From positions 45,025 to 109,024 of the forward strand of contig JBJZOS010000008.1 in NCBI GenBank assembly GCA_046269235.1: 64,000 nt of DNA, given 5' to 3'. The translations under genes and the position numbers were made by a program. Source of the stretch: Soonwooa sp032078105. GTDB lineage: Bacteria; Bacteroidota; Bacteroidia; Flavobacteriales; Weeksellaceae. Of the stretch, positions 1 through 8,400 are shown in pieces. A model generated the notes under the pieces. That model saw only the letters and a list, made by a program, of their open reading frames with translations. It was not told the DNA's origin and made no database searches. How positions within the stretch are numbered: position 1 is the first letter of the stretch; every line of letters starts with the position of its first letter.

Positions 1-1
1 T

Positions 2-82
2 TCAAAAAACAGAATGGATGAAGGTCAACAACCCCGCGTTGGGCAAGTCATCTATCTTAAAAATAAAAAACCGAGAAGCTAG
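2..82 (+). CDS. C-terminal end of a protein entering from the left, possibly a LysM/glucosaminidase protein
   Basis: An open frame enters from the left edge and stops at TAG 80-82, giving about 26 residues that include GQQPRVGQVIYLKNKKPRS. The 'P-x-V-G-Q-x-I-x-L' pattern is how many LysM repeats end, and Flavobacteriia often have a glucosaminidase-LysM protein just upstream of hemL. The fragment is too short to establish the family, so the assignment is an inference from that pattern and from the neighbour. Confidence 0.35.
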   Translation, partial: SKNRMDEGQQPRVGQVIYLKNKKPRS

Positions 83-148
83 TTTTAATTAACGATTTTA
101 GATTAATTAAAAACTGTTTTTAAGACAAAAATAAAATCATAACAAAAC

Positions 149-1432
149 ATGTTATATCAAAGAAGTTCTGCCTTATTTGACGAGGCACAAAAGTATATTC
201 CTGGTGGTGTTAACTCGCCGGTAAGAGCTTTCAAATCCGTTGGCGGCGTTCCTGTTTTTATGAAATCTGCAAAGGGCGCTTACCTTACAGATGCTGATGA
301 CCGCACCTATGTTGACTACATCAACTCATGGGGACCGGCGATTTTGGGACACACGCATCCTGTTGTTTTAGAAGCAATTCAAAAACAAGCAGAGCGTGGT
401 TTTTCTTACGGAACTCCCACCGAATTAGAAACTGAAATTGCAAAACTTATCGTCGACAATGTTCCAAATATCGATCAAATCCGCATGGTTTCTTCAGGAA
501 CTGAAGCTTGTATGAGTGCGATTCGTTTGGCAAGAGGCTATACAGGAAGAGATAAAATCATCAAATTCGATGGTTGTTATCATGGACATTCGGATTCGTT
601 TTTAATAAAAGCTGGAAGCGGCGCCGCAACTTTCGGAAATCCAAATTCTCCTGGTGTTACGAAAGGAACAGCGCAAGATACTTTGATTGCAACCTATAAC
701 GATATCGACAATGTTACAGATATTTTTCGTCATAATCAGGGCGAAATCGCAGCAGTTATTGTAGAACCTGTTGCCGGAAATATGGGTTGTGTGTTACCAG
801 AAAATAACTTTCTTCAAAATCTTAAAAAAATATGTCAAGACAATGGCGCTTTATTGATTTTTGATGAAGTGATGACAGGTTTCCGTTTGGCTTTTGGTGG
901 CGCACAAGAAACTTTTGGTGTAGACGCCGACATCGTTACATTCGGGAAAGTTATCGGTGGCGGAATGCCAGTTGGTGGTTTTGCAGCTAGACAAGAAATC
1001 ATGGATTATCTTGCACCAAATGGACCAGTCTATCAAGCTGGAACTTTGAGTGGAAATCCTCTTGCTATGCGTGCTGGTTTAACAACTTTAGAATTGATTA
1101 AATCGGATAAAGATTTCTATAATAAAATCAATAAAACAACCGAAACTTTAGATTTCGAAATTGGAAAAATCCTCAACGAAAAAGGTCTAAAACATCGCAT
1201 CAACCGAAAAGGAAGTATGATGTCCATCTTCTTTGAAACCAACAAAGTTTCGAACTTCCAAGAAGCTTACGATTCGGTTTACACTTGTATCTTCAATAAC
1301 TTCTTCCAACAGATGTTAGCAAGCGGCATATATCTTCCGCCAAGCGGCTACGAAACTTGGTTTATCTCAGCAGCGATCGAAGATGCAGAAATTGATAAAA
1401 CCCTGGAAGCGGTCAGAAAATTCGAATTTTAG
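149..1432 (+). CDS. hemL: Glutamate-1-semialdehyde 2,1-aminomutase
   Basis: This PLP enzyme converts glutamate-1-semialdehyde to 5-aminolevulinate, the C5-pathway entry to haem and other tetrapyrroles, in the cytoplasm. The 427-residue length is normal for the family. The N-terminal VNSPVRAF signature, the SSGTEACMSAIRLARG cofactor loop (about 115-130), DEVMTGFR (about 239-246) and the PLP-binding lysine K267 in VTFGKVIGGGMPVGG are all present. The ATG at 149 gives the usual family N-terminus (LYQRSSALFDEAQKYIPGGVNSPVR). A bidirectional terminator follows directly. Confidence 0.97.
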   Translation: MLYQRSSALFDEAQKYIPGGVNSPVRAFKSVGGVPVFMKSAKGAYLTDADDRTYVDYINSWGPAILGHTHPVVLEAIQKQAERGFSYGTPTELETEIAKLIVDNVPNIDQIRMVSSGTEACMSAIRLARGYTGRDKIIKFDGCYHGHSDSFLIKAGSGAATFGNPNSPGVTKGTAQDTLIATYNDIDNVTDIFRHNQGEIAAVIVEPVAGNMGCVLPENNFLQNLKKICQDNGALLIFDEVMTGFRLAFGGAQETFGVDADIVTFGKVIGGGMPVGGFAARQEIMDYLAPNGPVYQAGTLSGNPLAMRAGLTTLELIKSDKDFYNKINKTTETLDFEIGKILNEKGLKHRINRKGSMMSIFFETNKVSNFQEAYDSVYTCIFNNFFQQMLASGIYLPPSGYETWFISAAIEDAEIDKTLEAVRKFEF

Positions 1433-1440
1433 ATAAAATA

Positions 1441-1468
1441 AAATCCCCAAGATTATTGGGGATTTTTC
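1441..1468. terminator. Bidirectional intrinsic terminator between hemL and the GEVED protein
   Basis: AAATCCCCAA and TTGGGGATTTTT form a perfect stem around a GATTA-type loop, with T-rich sequence on the plus side and A-rich sequence on the other. It sits between two converging genes and can serve both. Confidence 0.85.
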
Positions 1469-1472
1469 TTTG

Positions 1473-2579
1473 TTATTTCTTAACAACTTTTCTGCTAAGT
1501 GTTTTTTGATTTTCTAATGTTACATTAACAATATAAATACCTGAAGGCAGAGATCTGAAATCGATACTATTTTTAGATTTCACTCTATTGACGACTTTAC
1601 CGCTAACATCAATAATATTAATTTCTGACACCTTTAGCCTTGTTGAAATACTAAGAACATCTAAAACAGGATTTGGTGCCAATCTAATCTCGGCATCTTT
1701 AAGATCTTGTGTTGACAGATGATCGCCAACATTCAAAGTATAATCTTCTGTTTCGCCATAAGCATCATTCATATCACAAGCTTTATTAGAAGTTGCTCCA
1801 GATTGCGTTACAGTTGCTAATCTTACACGCATTCTGTATTCTCCATTTGCAATATTATTGGGGATTGTAATATCTTTGGATAACACACCTTGGTCAATCG
1901 TACCAATATAGGTGAACTCGTGTGGCTCAAACAAGAAATTTTTATTATAATCGATCCACACCGACACCGACTGATTGTACCAACCGTAACCTATTTCTGT
2001 TTCAAAATTATAAGTTTCACCTTTTTTAACATTGGCTTTTTTTGCAGTAAAATCATTAAAACCATTTGTAGAACAATCTGAAGCATTAACTAAGTCAGCA
2101 AACTTAACATTCTTTATAAATGCACCGTCCGAACAGTCCAAATTTGGCTCACAGTAAACATCTCGAACATCCAAGAAACATTTTACTTTTCGATCTACAA
2201 ATTCAAAATCATTGTGTCCGCAATTAGAATTAAGATGTGTATAGAATCTAACAACAGTATCTTCGGCTGGCGTGAAAACGACTTTGCCACTACCCGACGC
2301 CAGAATTGTCGGATTGGCAGTATTTTCTGAAATCGTAATAAAAGCCGGACCATTATCTAAGGCTGCTGCAAATTCATAATTAACATTTTTTGTAAGTTTC
2401 ACCATCGTATACTCTCCGGTAAAACCCCATTCTGCCACAATTTCATTAGAATTATTGCAAACAGGGGTTACAACTCCTGAAGGATAAGCGCCGTTGGGAG
2501 CAGTGGTACAACCGCTAATCTGCGCATGCATAAGAGTCCCGAACGATAAAAGTCCAAGAGTCGATAAAAACTTCTTCAT
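1473..2579 (-). CDS. Secreted GEVED-domain protein with T9SS C-terminal sorting domain
   Basis: The 368-residue protein starts with a Sec signal peptide (MKKFLSTLGLLSFGTLMHAQ). A central GEVED-type domain carries the typical WIDYNKNFLFEPHEF, YRMRVRLA and YGETEDYTLNV segments (about 205-285). The last 75 residues (IRLAPNPVLDVLSIS to SGKVV to LPSGIYIVNV to RKVVKK) form a type A T9SS sorting domain, so the protein is expected to cross the outer membrane and be released or anchored at the surface. The first half is Cys-rich, which suggests disulfides. No catalytic domain is recognisable. GEVED domains often accompany surface adhesins or proteases, but here no protease domain is attached. Confidence 0.85.
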   Translation of the reverse strand: MKKFLSTLGLLSFGTLMHAQISGCTTAPNGAYPSGVVTPVCNNSNEIVAEWGFTGEYTMVKLTKNVNYEFAAALDNGPAFITISENTANPTILASGSGKVVFTPAEDTVVRFYTHLNSNCGHNDFEFVDRKVKCFLDVRDVYCEPNLDCSDGAFIKNVKFADLVNASDCSTNGFNDFTAKKANVKKGETYNFETEIGYGWYNQSVSVWIDYNKNFLFEPHEFTYIGTIDQGVLSKDITIPNNIANGEYRMRVRLATVTQSGATSNKACDMNDAYGETEDYTLNVGDHLSTQDLKDAEIRLAPNPVLDVLSISTRLKVSEINIIDVSGKVVNRVKSKNSIDFRSLPSGIYIVNVTLENQKTLSRKVVKK

Positions 2580-2731
2580 ATAAATTTTATTTTTAGTCCT
2601 AGCGAAGATATAAATATTAAATAAATCATAATAATTGGAAATTATTAAACAAAGAATAAAAATAAATACAAAAAATTTGAAAATTTAATACAAACAAACG
2701 CATATAAAACAAAGTAAAGAATTACCCGTAT

Positions 2732-2764
2732 AAAAAAAGCTTGTCACTTGACAAGCTTTTTTTT
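2732..2764. terminator. Strong hairpin terminator
   Basis: AAAAAAGCTTGTCA and TGACAAGCTTTTTTTT form a perfect stem with a 2-nt loop and a long T tract. It lies downstream of the broken SRPBCC gene and the namA cluster on the minus strand, and upstream of the GEVED gene. Confidence 0.85.
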
Positions 2765-2795
2765 GTTATTGATGGAAGACAAAAATTTACTTTTC

Positions 2796-3208
2796 TTAAT
2801 ATTCTTTTAAACCTTTCAGAATTTCTGTATAGCCAGCATCGTAATTTTCTACTTTAAAATCATCGCCAACCTCAGACTATTCGTCAAGCTTATTATGATT
2901 CAAATTTAAGATCGTTTGATCATCCTTCGCTGACAGCGCCCAAGTTAAATGGGTGATGGCGTCGCTGAAATCAGTGTGCTCCCAAGTATGTTTAAAAATA
3001 TGATTCGGCACCACTTCTTCAATTTGACAATGATGCCAAAATTTGTTCTCGCCGCCAGGTCAATAAAAGTTAAAAGTTGCAGTGTCTTCTAAGTTAAAAT
3101 CTGGCATATCAAAATACATTGTTTCATTTTTTCCCTATTGGTTAAGGTTTCCCAAACTTTTTCTGCTGGAGTATTCATGATAATTTCTTTTTCAAAGTTA
3201 GTTCTCAT
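2796..3208 (-). pseudogene. Broken SRPBCC/AHSA1-family (ligand-binding START-like) gene
   Basis: Read on the minus strand from the ATG at 3208, the product begins MRTNFEKEIIMNTPAEKVWETLTN, a typical AHSA1/SRPBCC start. A frameshift follows after about 29 codons. The second frame gives MYFDMPDFNLEDTATFNFY, then a TGA where PGGENKFWHHC continues (probably a former TGG). It then reads EEVVPNHIFKHTWEHTDFSDAITHLTW to NHNKLDE, a TAG, and SEVGDDFKVENYDAGYTEILKGLKEY to a TAA at 2796. One frameshift and two nonsense codons make a functional product very unlikely. It lies 11 bp downstream of namA. Confidence 0.85.
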
Positions 3209-3219
3209 ACTTTCTAATT

Positions 3220-4272
3220 TTAGGGTTTTGCTTTGTCATATTGTTTTGGGAAGAAACAATTTTCATCATTTTCAAAACTATTAAGCACCGGGAAATATGG
3301 ATTTCTGAGAAGTTCTCTTGCAAGGAATATTAGATCTGCTTCATTATTTTGAAGGATTTCTTCTGCAGATTTAGCATCGGTTATCAAACCAACAGCACCA
3401 GTTTTACTACCAGTTTGTTGTTTTATCTTCTGCGAAAAAGGAACTTGATAAGCATTGAACAACGTAATTTTAGCATTATAAATATTTCCGCCCGAAGAAA
3501 CATCAATTAAATCCACTGATTTAGTTTTGAGAATTTCTGCCAATTTAACATTCTCCTCAATATCCCAACCGCCATCGGCATAATCGGAGCCCGACACGCG
3601 AACAAACAAAGCCACATTCTCATCGATAGCCTCATTAATAGCTTCGACAATTTCTAAAAGAAAACGAATTCTGTTTTCAAAACTTCCACCATAATCATCT
3701 GTTCTCACATTCGATAAAGGTGACAAAAATTGATGCACCAAATAACCGTGCGCCGCATGGATCTCAATAACATCACAACCAGCTTTTACAGCACGTTTGG
3801 CTGACTTTTTAAAATCTTGAACCAAATCTTTTATAGCCTCAATGCTTAAAACCGTTGGCACACAATCGCCTGGCTGAAAAGGAATCGCACTTGGCGCAAC
3901 AACTTCCCAACCACCATCTTCCTTGGACAGTTGTTTTCCGCGCCAAGTTGATGACTTTCGTCCCGCATGCCCTAATTGAATTCCAATTTTGGACGTCGTA
4001 AATTGATGTACAAAATCGACAATCTTTTTTATAGATTTTTGTTGCTCGTCATTCCAAAGTCCTAAACATTTTGGCGTAATGCGACCTTCAGGAGTAATGC
4101 CCGTCGACTCCATCATAATAAGTCCAGCGCCACCTTGCGCACGACTAGCGTAATGTACAAAATGAAAATCTGTAGCAACACCATCTTCCGCCGAAAACAT
4201 ACACATCGGGGACATAACGATTCGGTTTTCTAACGTGACATTTCGAAAACTTATTGGCTCGTACAACTTCAT
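3220..4272 (-). CDS. namA: NADH:flavin oxidoreductase / old yellow enzyme (YqjM/NamA class)
   Basis: This FMN enzyme reduces activated C=C bonds using NADPH. The 350 residues form one TIM barrel. Visible YqjM-class features are SPMCMF (Cys24, the redox-sensing FMN-contact cysteine), HYASRAQGGAGLIMMESTGITPEGRITPKCLG, the substrate-binding pair in EIHAAHGYLVHQFLSPLSNVRTDDYGGSFENRIRF, and ARELLRNPYFP near the end. Position 26 is Phe, where the well-studied YqjM has Tyr28, which may alter substrate activation. The stop of the upstream 163-aa gene overlaps this start by one base (TAATG), implying translational coupling. Confidence 0.93.
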   Translation of the reverse strand: MKLYEPISFRNVTLENRIVMSPMCMFSAEDGVATDFHFVHYASRAQGGAGLIMMESTGITPEGRITPKCLGLWNDEQQKSIKKIVDFVHQFTTSKIGIQLGHAGRKSSTWRGKQLSKEDGGWEVVAPSAIPFQPGDCVPTVLSIEAIKDLVQDFKKSAKRAVKAGCDVIEIHAAHGYLVHQFLSPLSNVRTDDYGGSFENRIRFLLEIVEAINEAIDENVALFVRVSGSDYADGGWDIEENVKLAEILKTKSVDLIDVSSGGNIYNAKITLFNAYQVPFSQKIKQQTGSKTGAVGLITDAKSAEEILQNNEADLIFLARELLRNPYFPVLNSFENDENCFFPKQYDKAKP

Positions 4273-4763
4273 TATTTCGAGAGTTCTAAAAGTTTAGTTT
4301 TTAATAATTCGTTGTTATCAAAATAAACAGGAAAACGCATTTTCTTACTATAACTTTCCCAAGTCCCTTCAAAAACGACCAAAGCCAAATTATCGGTAAG
4401 CGCTTTAATGGCTAAACTTCCAGTAAAAATGCCTGTATGCTCATGAAGTTTTTGTTCTTGAAAATCGAATTTATAAAAGAGAGTTGACAACTTAGAATTT
4501 CCCATTTGTGAATTAGATTCAAGCAATAGAGTGCCGGTAAATTCACAAACGGTCCCTTCTACATCAGAAGTACCCTTCACTATTATTTCTTTCGGAAAAG
4601 CCTTAACATTAACTTCTCTAATATTAACTAAAATCGGTGCTCCGTTATTGATCTTTCCGACAAAAGCATTTTTATCATTTAATAAATAATTTTCTAAAGC
4701 TTCCTTCGTTTGTGAAAAAAACAAGGTAGAAAATAGAAATACAAAAAGATAAATTAATCTCAT
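4272..4763 (-). CDS. Small secreted/periplasmic protein of unknown function
   Basis: The 163-residue protein has a clear signal peptide (MRLIYLFVFLFSTLFFSQ). The mature part contains alternating beta-type segments (NAFVGKINNGAPILVNIREVNVKAFPKEIIVKG and VCEFTGTLLLESNS), suggesting a small beta-sandwich or barrel. I recognise no family. It lies 15 bp downstream of the DUF1569-like gene and overlaps the namA start by one base, so the three are probably one transcript. Confidence 0.7.
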   Translation of the reverse strand: MRLIYLFVFLFSTLFFSQTKEALENYLLNDKNAFVGKINNGAPILVNIREVNVKAFPKEIIVKGTSDVEGTVCEFTGTLLLESNSQMGNSKLSTLFYKFDFQEQKLHEHTGIFTGSLAIKALTDNLALVVFEGTWESYSKKMRFPVYFDNNELLKTKLLELSK

Positions 4764-4778
4764 ATTTTTTTTACTAAA

Positions 4779-5240
4779 TTATAAAATGCCAAACTGTGCC
4801 AAATGATGATCGAGATGTTTGGCCATCATATTATTCCATTCTTGAGAATTGAGCCTACCAAAACTCGCACTTTCTTTACCATCAAAAGCACTTGCTCCAA
4901 GTTGTTGCGTCTTTTGTAGAAAGCCGATTAATCGTTTTTTTTCTAAGTCAAAATCTTTTTTATCTTTAATTAAAAACATTGGTCCCGTTGGCAAATTTTG
5001 CTTGTACGGAAGCTCGTTAATTACCTTAGGCTTCACGAATTTTTTCATCATCCACTTTGCAAAAAATCCAGGCTTTTTTTTGTGTTTTTGCGGCTCATAG
5101 ATTAACTCGTAAGTTACATTGCAATGTGCAAGCATTTGGTCAACAGACATTTTGCCCCATTTGGCAGGCGTCTCTGGAGTTAATTGATTAATGGCTTTGA
5201 TGTAAGTATCAACATCTAATATATTGAAAATATTTTTCAT
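4779..5240 (-). CDS. DUF1569-family (DinB-like) protein
   Basis: The likely start is the ATG at 5240 (MKNIFNILDVDTYIKAINQL), giving 153 residues. The longer open frame upstream reads through basic, low-complexity sequence and is unlikely to be translated. Family features are LTPETPAKWGKMSVDQMLAHCNVTYELIYEP with a conserved histidine, GPMFLIKDKKDFDLEKKRLIGFL, and the C-terminal FGRLNSQEWNNMMAKHLDHHLAQFGI with the HLDHHL motif. The three separated His clusters resemble the DinB/YfiT metal-binding four-helix bundle. The biochemical role is not known. It is the first gene of the namA cluster. Confidence 0.8.
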   Translation of the reverse strand: MKNIFNILDVDTYIKAINQLTPETPAKWGKMSVDQMLAHCNVTYELIYEPQKHKKKPGFFAKWMMKKFVKPKVINELPYKQNLPTGPMFLIKDKKDFDLEKKRLIGFLQKTQQLGASAFDGKESASFGRLNSQEWNNMMAKHLDHHLAQFGIL

Positions 5241-5433
5241 AGTGTATGAAATTGTGCGTTTACAATTGTTTTTACTTGATCTTGAAGTTAAATATTTTTT
5301 CAAATCAAAAATACAATTACTTGTATTGATCCTGCAATAAAAATAATACCTAAATTGCTACTTCGGGAATATCTGGTTCATAAAATAATTAATCTGTAGC
5401 AATATAGCTACAAATTATCTAATTTAACTTAAC

Positions 5434-5463
5434 AAAAAAACGACAGAAATCTGCCGTTTTTTA
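5434..5463. terminator. Intrinsic terminator downstream of the alpha-2-macroglobulin-like gene
   Basis: AAAACGACAG, loop AAAT, then CTGCCGTTTTTT: a stem with one A-C mismatch on the plus strand (G-T on the minus strand), flanked by A and T tracts. It lies just after the stop of the gene ending at 5490. Confidence 0.7.
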
Positions 5464-5489
5464 ATCATATTATTTTACAATTATAAAAA

Positions 5490-8400
5490 TTATTTGATTT
5501 CCATTTTTGATCCAGCTGTATGACTGTTCATCTGGGGAGCATAATAATTTTGTAAGCTCGAAATCCCAGTTGAGAAAACGCCCGAAGCATTGGCTATCAA
5601 ATCGTACTCAAAAACATACTTTCCTTTCGGCATATATTCGATATAAAAATTAGTCGATGCATCTTTAGTAGACTGATAATAGGCCAAATTATTTTTCCAT
5701 TGATAGCTAGAGATAACATCCAAAGGCTCTGTACCTGCAACACGCATATCTTTAAGATGGACATATTCCATATTACGGTCGGAGTTAAGAATCATTCTCA
5801 CCGTAATTTTATCACCAACTTTCAAGCTCGATTTTTCATTAATGGGAACTAGTTCTTCACCATTTTCCGTTTTTACTTTTTTGAAATATTCTTTCTTGAT
5901 GGAAATATAGTTTTCTGAAGATTTTATTTTGTCCAAATCTTCATAATACTGCCAAAATAAACCACCTTGCACAATGCCTGGCCCCGGCTTGGTTAGCGTA
6001 ACTTTTCCTAAAGACTTGTCCAATTTAGCAGAAGTGTCACTCATTTTGATATAACCCGTTGCTTTTTCTTGCGCTTGGCTGATATCTTTATTTCCCCAAA
6101 CGATTGTTGCTTTATCACTTTCTGGTGTTGTCCAAGATTTACCAGAATTCAGAATCGTAAAGATAACCTCAGCGGTATTTCTCGAAGTTCCCCAAGCGTT
6201 AACTTCTTTTTGTGTAATCAACCAGATTTTGAGTTCTTCTATAAATTGTTGATCATTTGGTGTCAATGTATTAAAGGCTTCCAAAGCGCCTGCATGATTG
6301 ACAACTTTTGAAGCATACCAACCCCAATCATTAAGATTTTGTTTCCAGTAGACGCCTTGTGTTTTAGATTCAGTAGAAGTTTCTTTAAGGTAAGTCATCA
6401 ATTTTTTTGACACATCTTTTAAACCGTATTGGTCAAACAACATCGCCGCTCTATGCAATCCAAAGAATGTAAAATCGTCAATCTTCGCCGTTTTTGCTTT
6501 TTTAATAACAATAGATTTCAAAGCTTTTGGATTAGCTGTCAATGGATAATCTTTCTCCCAATAATGTCTTGCATCCAGATATTCTAAAGAAGCATTGCTC
6601 CAAGGATTTTCTTTGCGAACATCCCAATACTTATTAATATTACCATCAACAAACGCGATAAGCTTAGTAATCATTTGTTTTTGAGAGTCCGACTGATAAT
6701 CTTTAACATGATCTTTCAGCCACAGATTAATTTTTCCTAAATTTTTCAAAATATACAAAGACGAATAGTAAGAACTTGGATAGCCAGGATACCAACTAAA
6801 TCCACCATCTGGATTTTGCAATTGTAACAACGTTTTCCAATCTTCATTGATGCTATTACGCATGGTGTTCGCATCAAACAATCTTGCCAATTTCGTCATT
6901 TGTTCTTCTTCTGTTTTGCTTTCTAACATCCAAGGCGTTTCGTCAAGAAGGAGTTGTTTTAATTCTTGATTTTTTTCAAGATTAGAGGTCAAAAGTCCTT
7001 TGCTTTGGTATTCATCAAAAATGGTTTTCAGTCTTGGATTTGCACGAAAAACTTCAGAAGCTATAACATCCGCAAACCATTTGTTAAAGATAACATCCGC
7101 CGAATTTTTAGTCTCGTTTTTAAGACTTGGCAACGCAAACATCACTTCCCAAATAGGATTGGTTGTTAGCTCCAAAGTATGTCTGACATTAGATACTGTC
7201 GTCGAATTGTTATTAATTAAATTCTCAATTTCAAACGTTTTAGTTTCGCCTTCTTTTACAAAAATCGGCACTGCATCTGTCACCAACATTCTGTTAGGAA
7301 GCACTGCAACAGCTTTTTGCTCACCGTCAGAATATTCGCCAGCTTTCGCAACAACTTTAATAATAATTGACGAAACATCTTTCGGGGTAGTCAAGGTCCA
7401 AGACAAAGCTGTACTCGAATTTTCTTTTAAACTAAATGCTTGCTCACTATTATAACTCGCAACTTGCGTCAAATTGCTCAGTTTAAACTTATCCGAAATA
7501 TCTTCATTGGTAAAAGCATCCAAAATCTGAAGTTTCGCATAACCAGTCAATGCTTTCGACACCAAACTATTGATTTTTGTTTGGAATGTCAAGACATCGC
7601 CTTCTCGTAAGAATCGAGGATAATTGGGTGTCACCGAAAAGTCTTTTTGCGTTACCACCGTTTTTTCCAAATAAGCCGATTTTGCATCTTTGGTATGCGC
7701 GAGCAACATCAGCTTCCACTTGGTTAAAGCTTCAGGCGTTGTAAATTCAAAACTTACATTTCCTTTATCATCGGTTACTAAATTTGGATAGAAAAATGCT
7801 GTTTCGTTGAGGTTTTCTCGAACTTTAATATTTTCTAACTTATCTTTTTCTATAGAATCAACAGGATTTGTATTTGGTTCAAAAATCATATTTTGCTCAA
7901 TCTCCACACTATCAGTGGAAAACGCCCCCTTAGATGCAGCGTCTCTCTTCATAGCTTTAGCAACTGGTGCTGCAGCTATTGCAACTACGCCAGCATTAGA
8001 TTCATACACCAAAGATTGCTTTACAAAATCTGGTTGCATCCAATTAAATTGCGGCTCACGAACGTTTTTAGTATTTGAATATTTCAGTCGTTTATTATAA
8101 TACAATTGCTTCAGAACAGTACTAACTCGATAATCATTGATGATGTCATTTCTATAAAATATATTATTAAATGAATATCTGTTAGCTGCAAATTTATCCA
8201 AAGACATGTCATACATATTCGCCAAAACCTCAGCCATCACTTTTTCATTTTCTGCGCCAGAAACTTTCAATGTCCATTTTTCCTTAGAATTCGGTTGTAA
8301 CTTATCACGAAACGTTGTGGTCTCAATTTTCAAAGACGCATCTTTTCCTGTTATCGGCACATACAAGTTTTCGGTTTGAATATCATTAAAACCTGCCACA

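Noticed and set aside
7000..7455. 151-codon plus-strand frame opposite the alpha-2-macroglobulin gene
   Set aside because: It is an antisense shadow of a long, clearly real gene and has no recognisable protein features.
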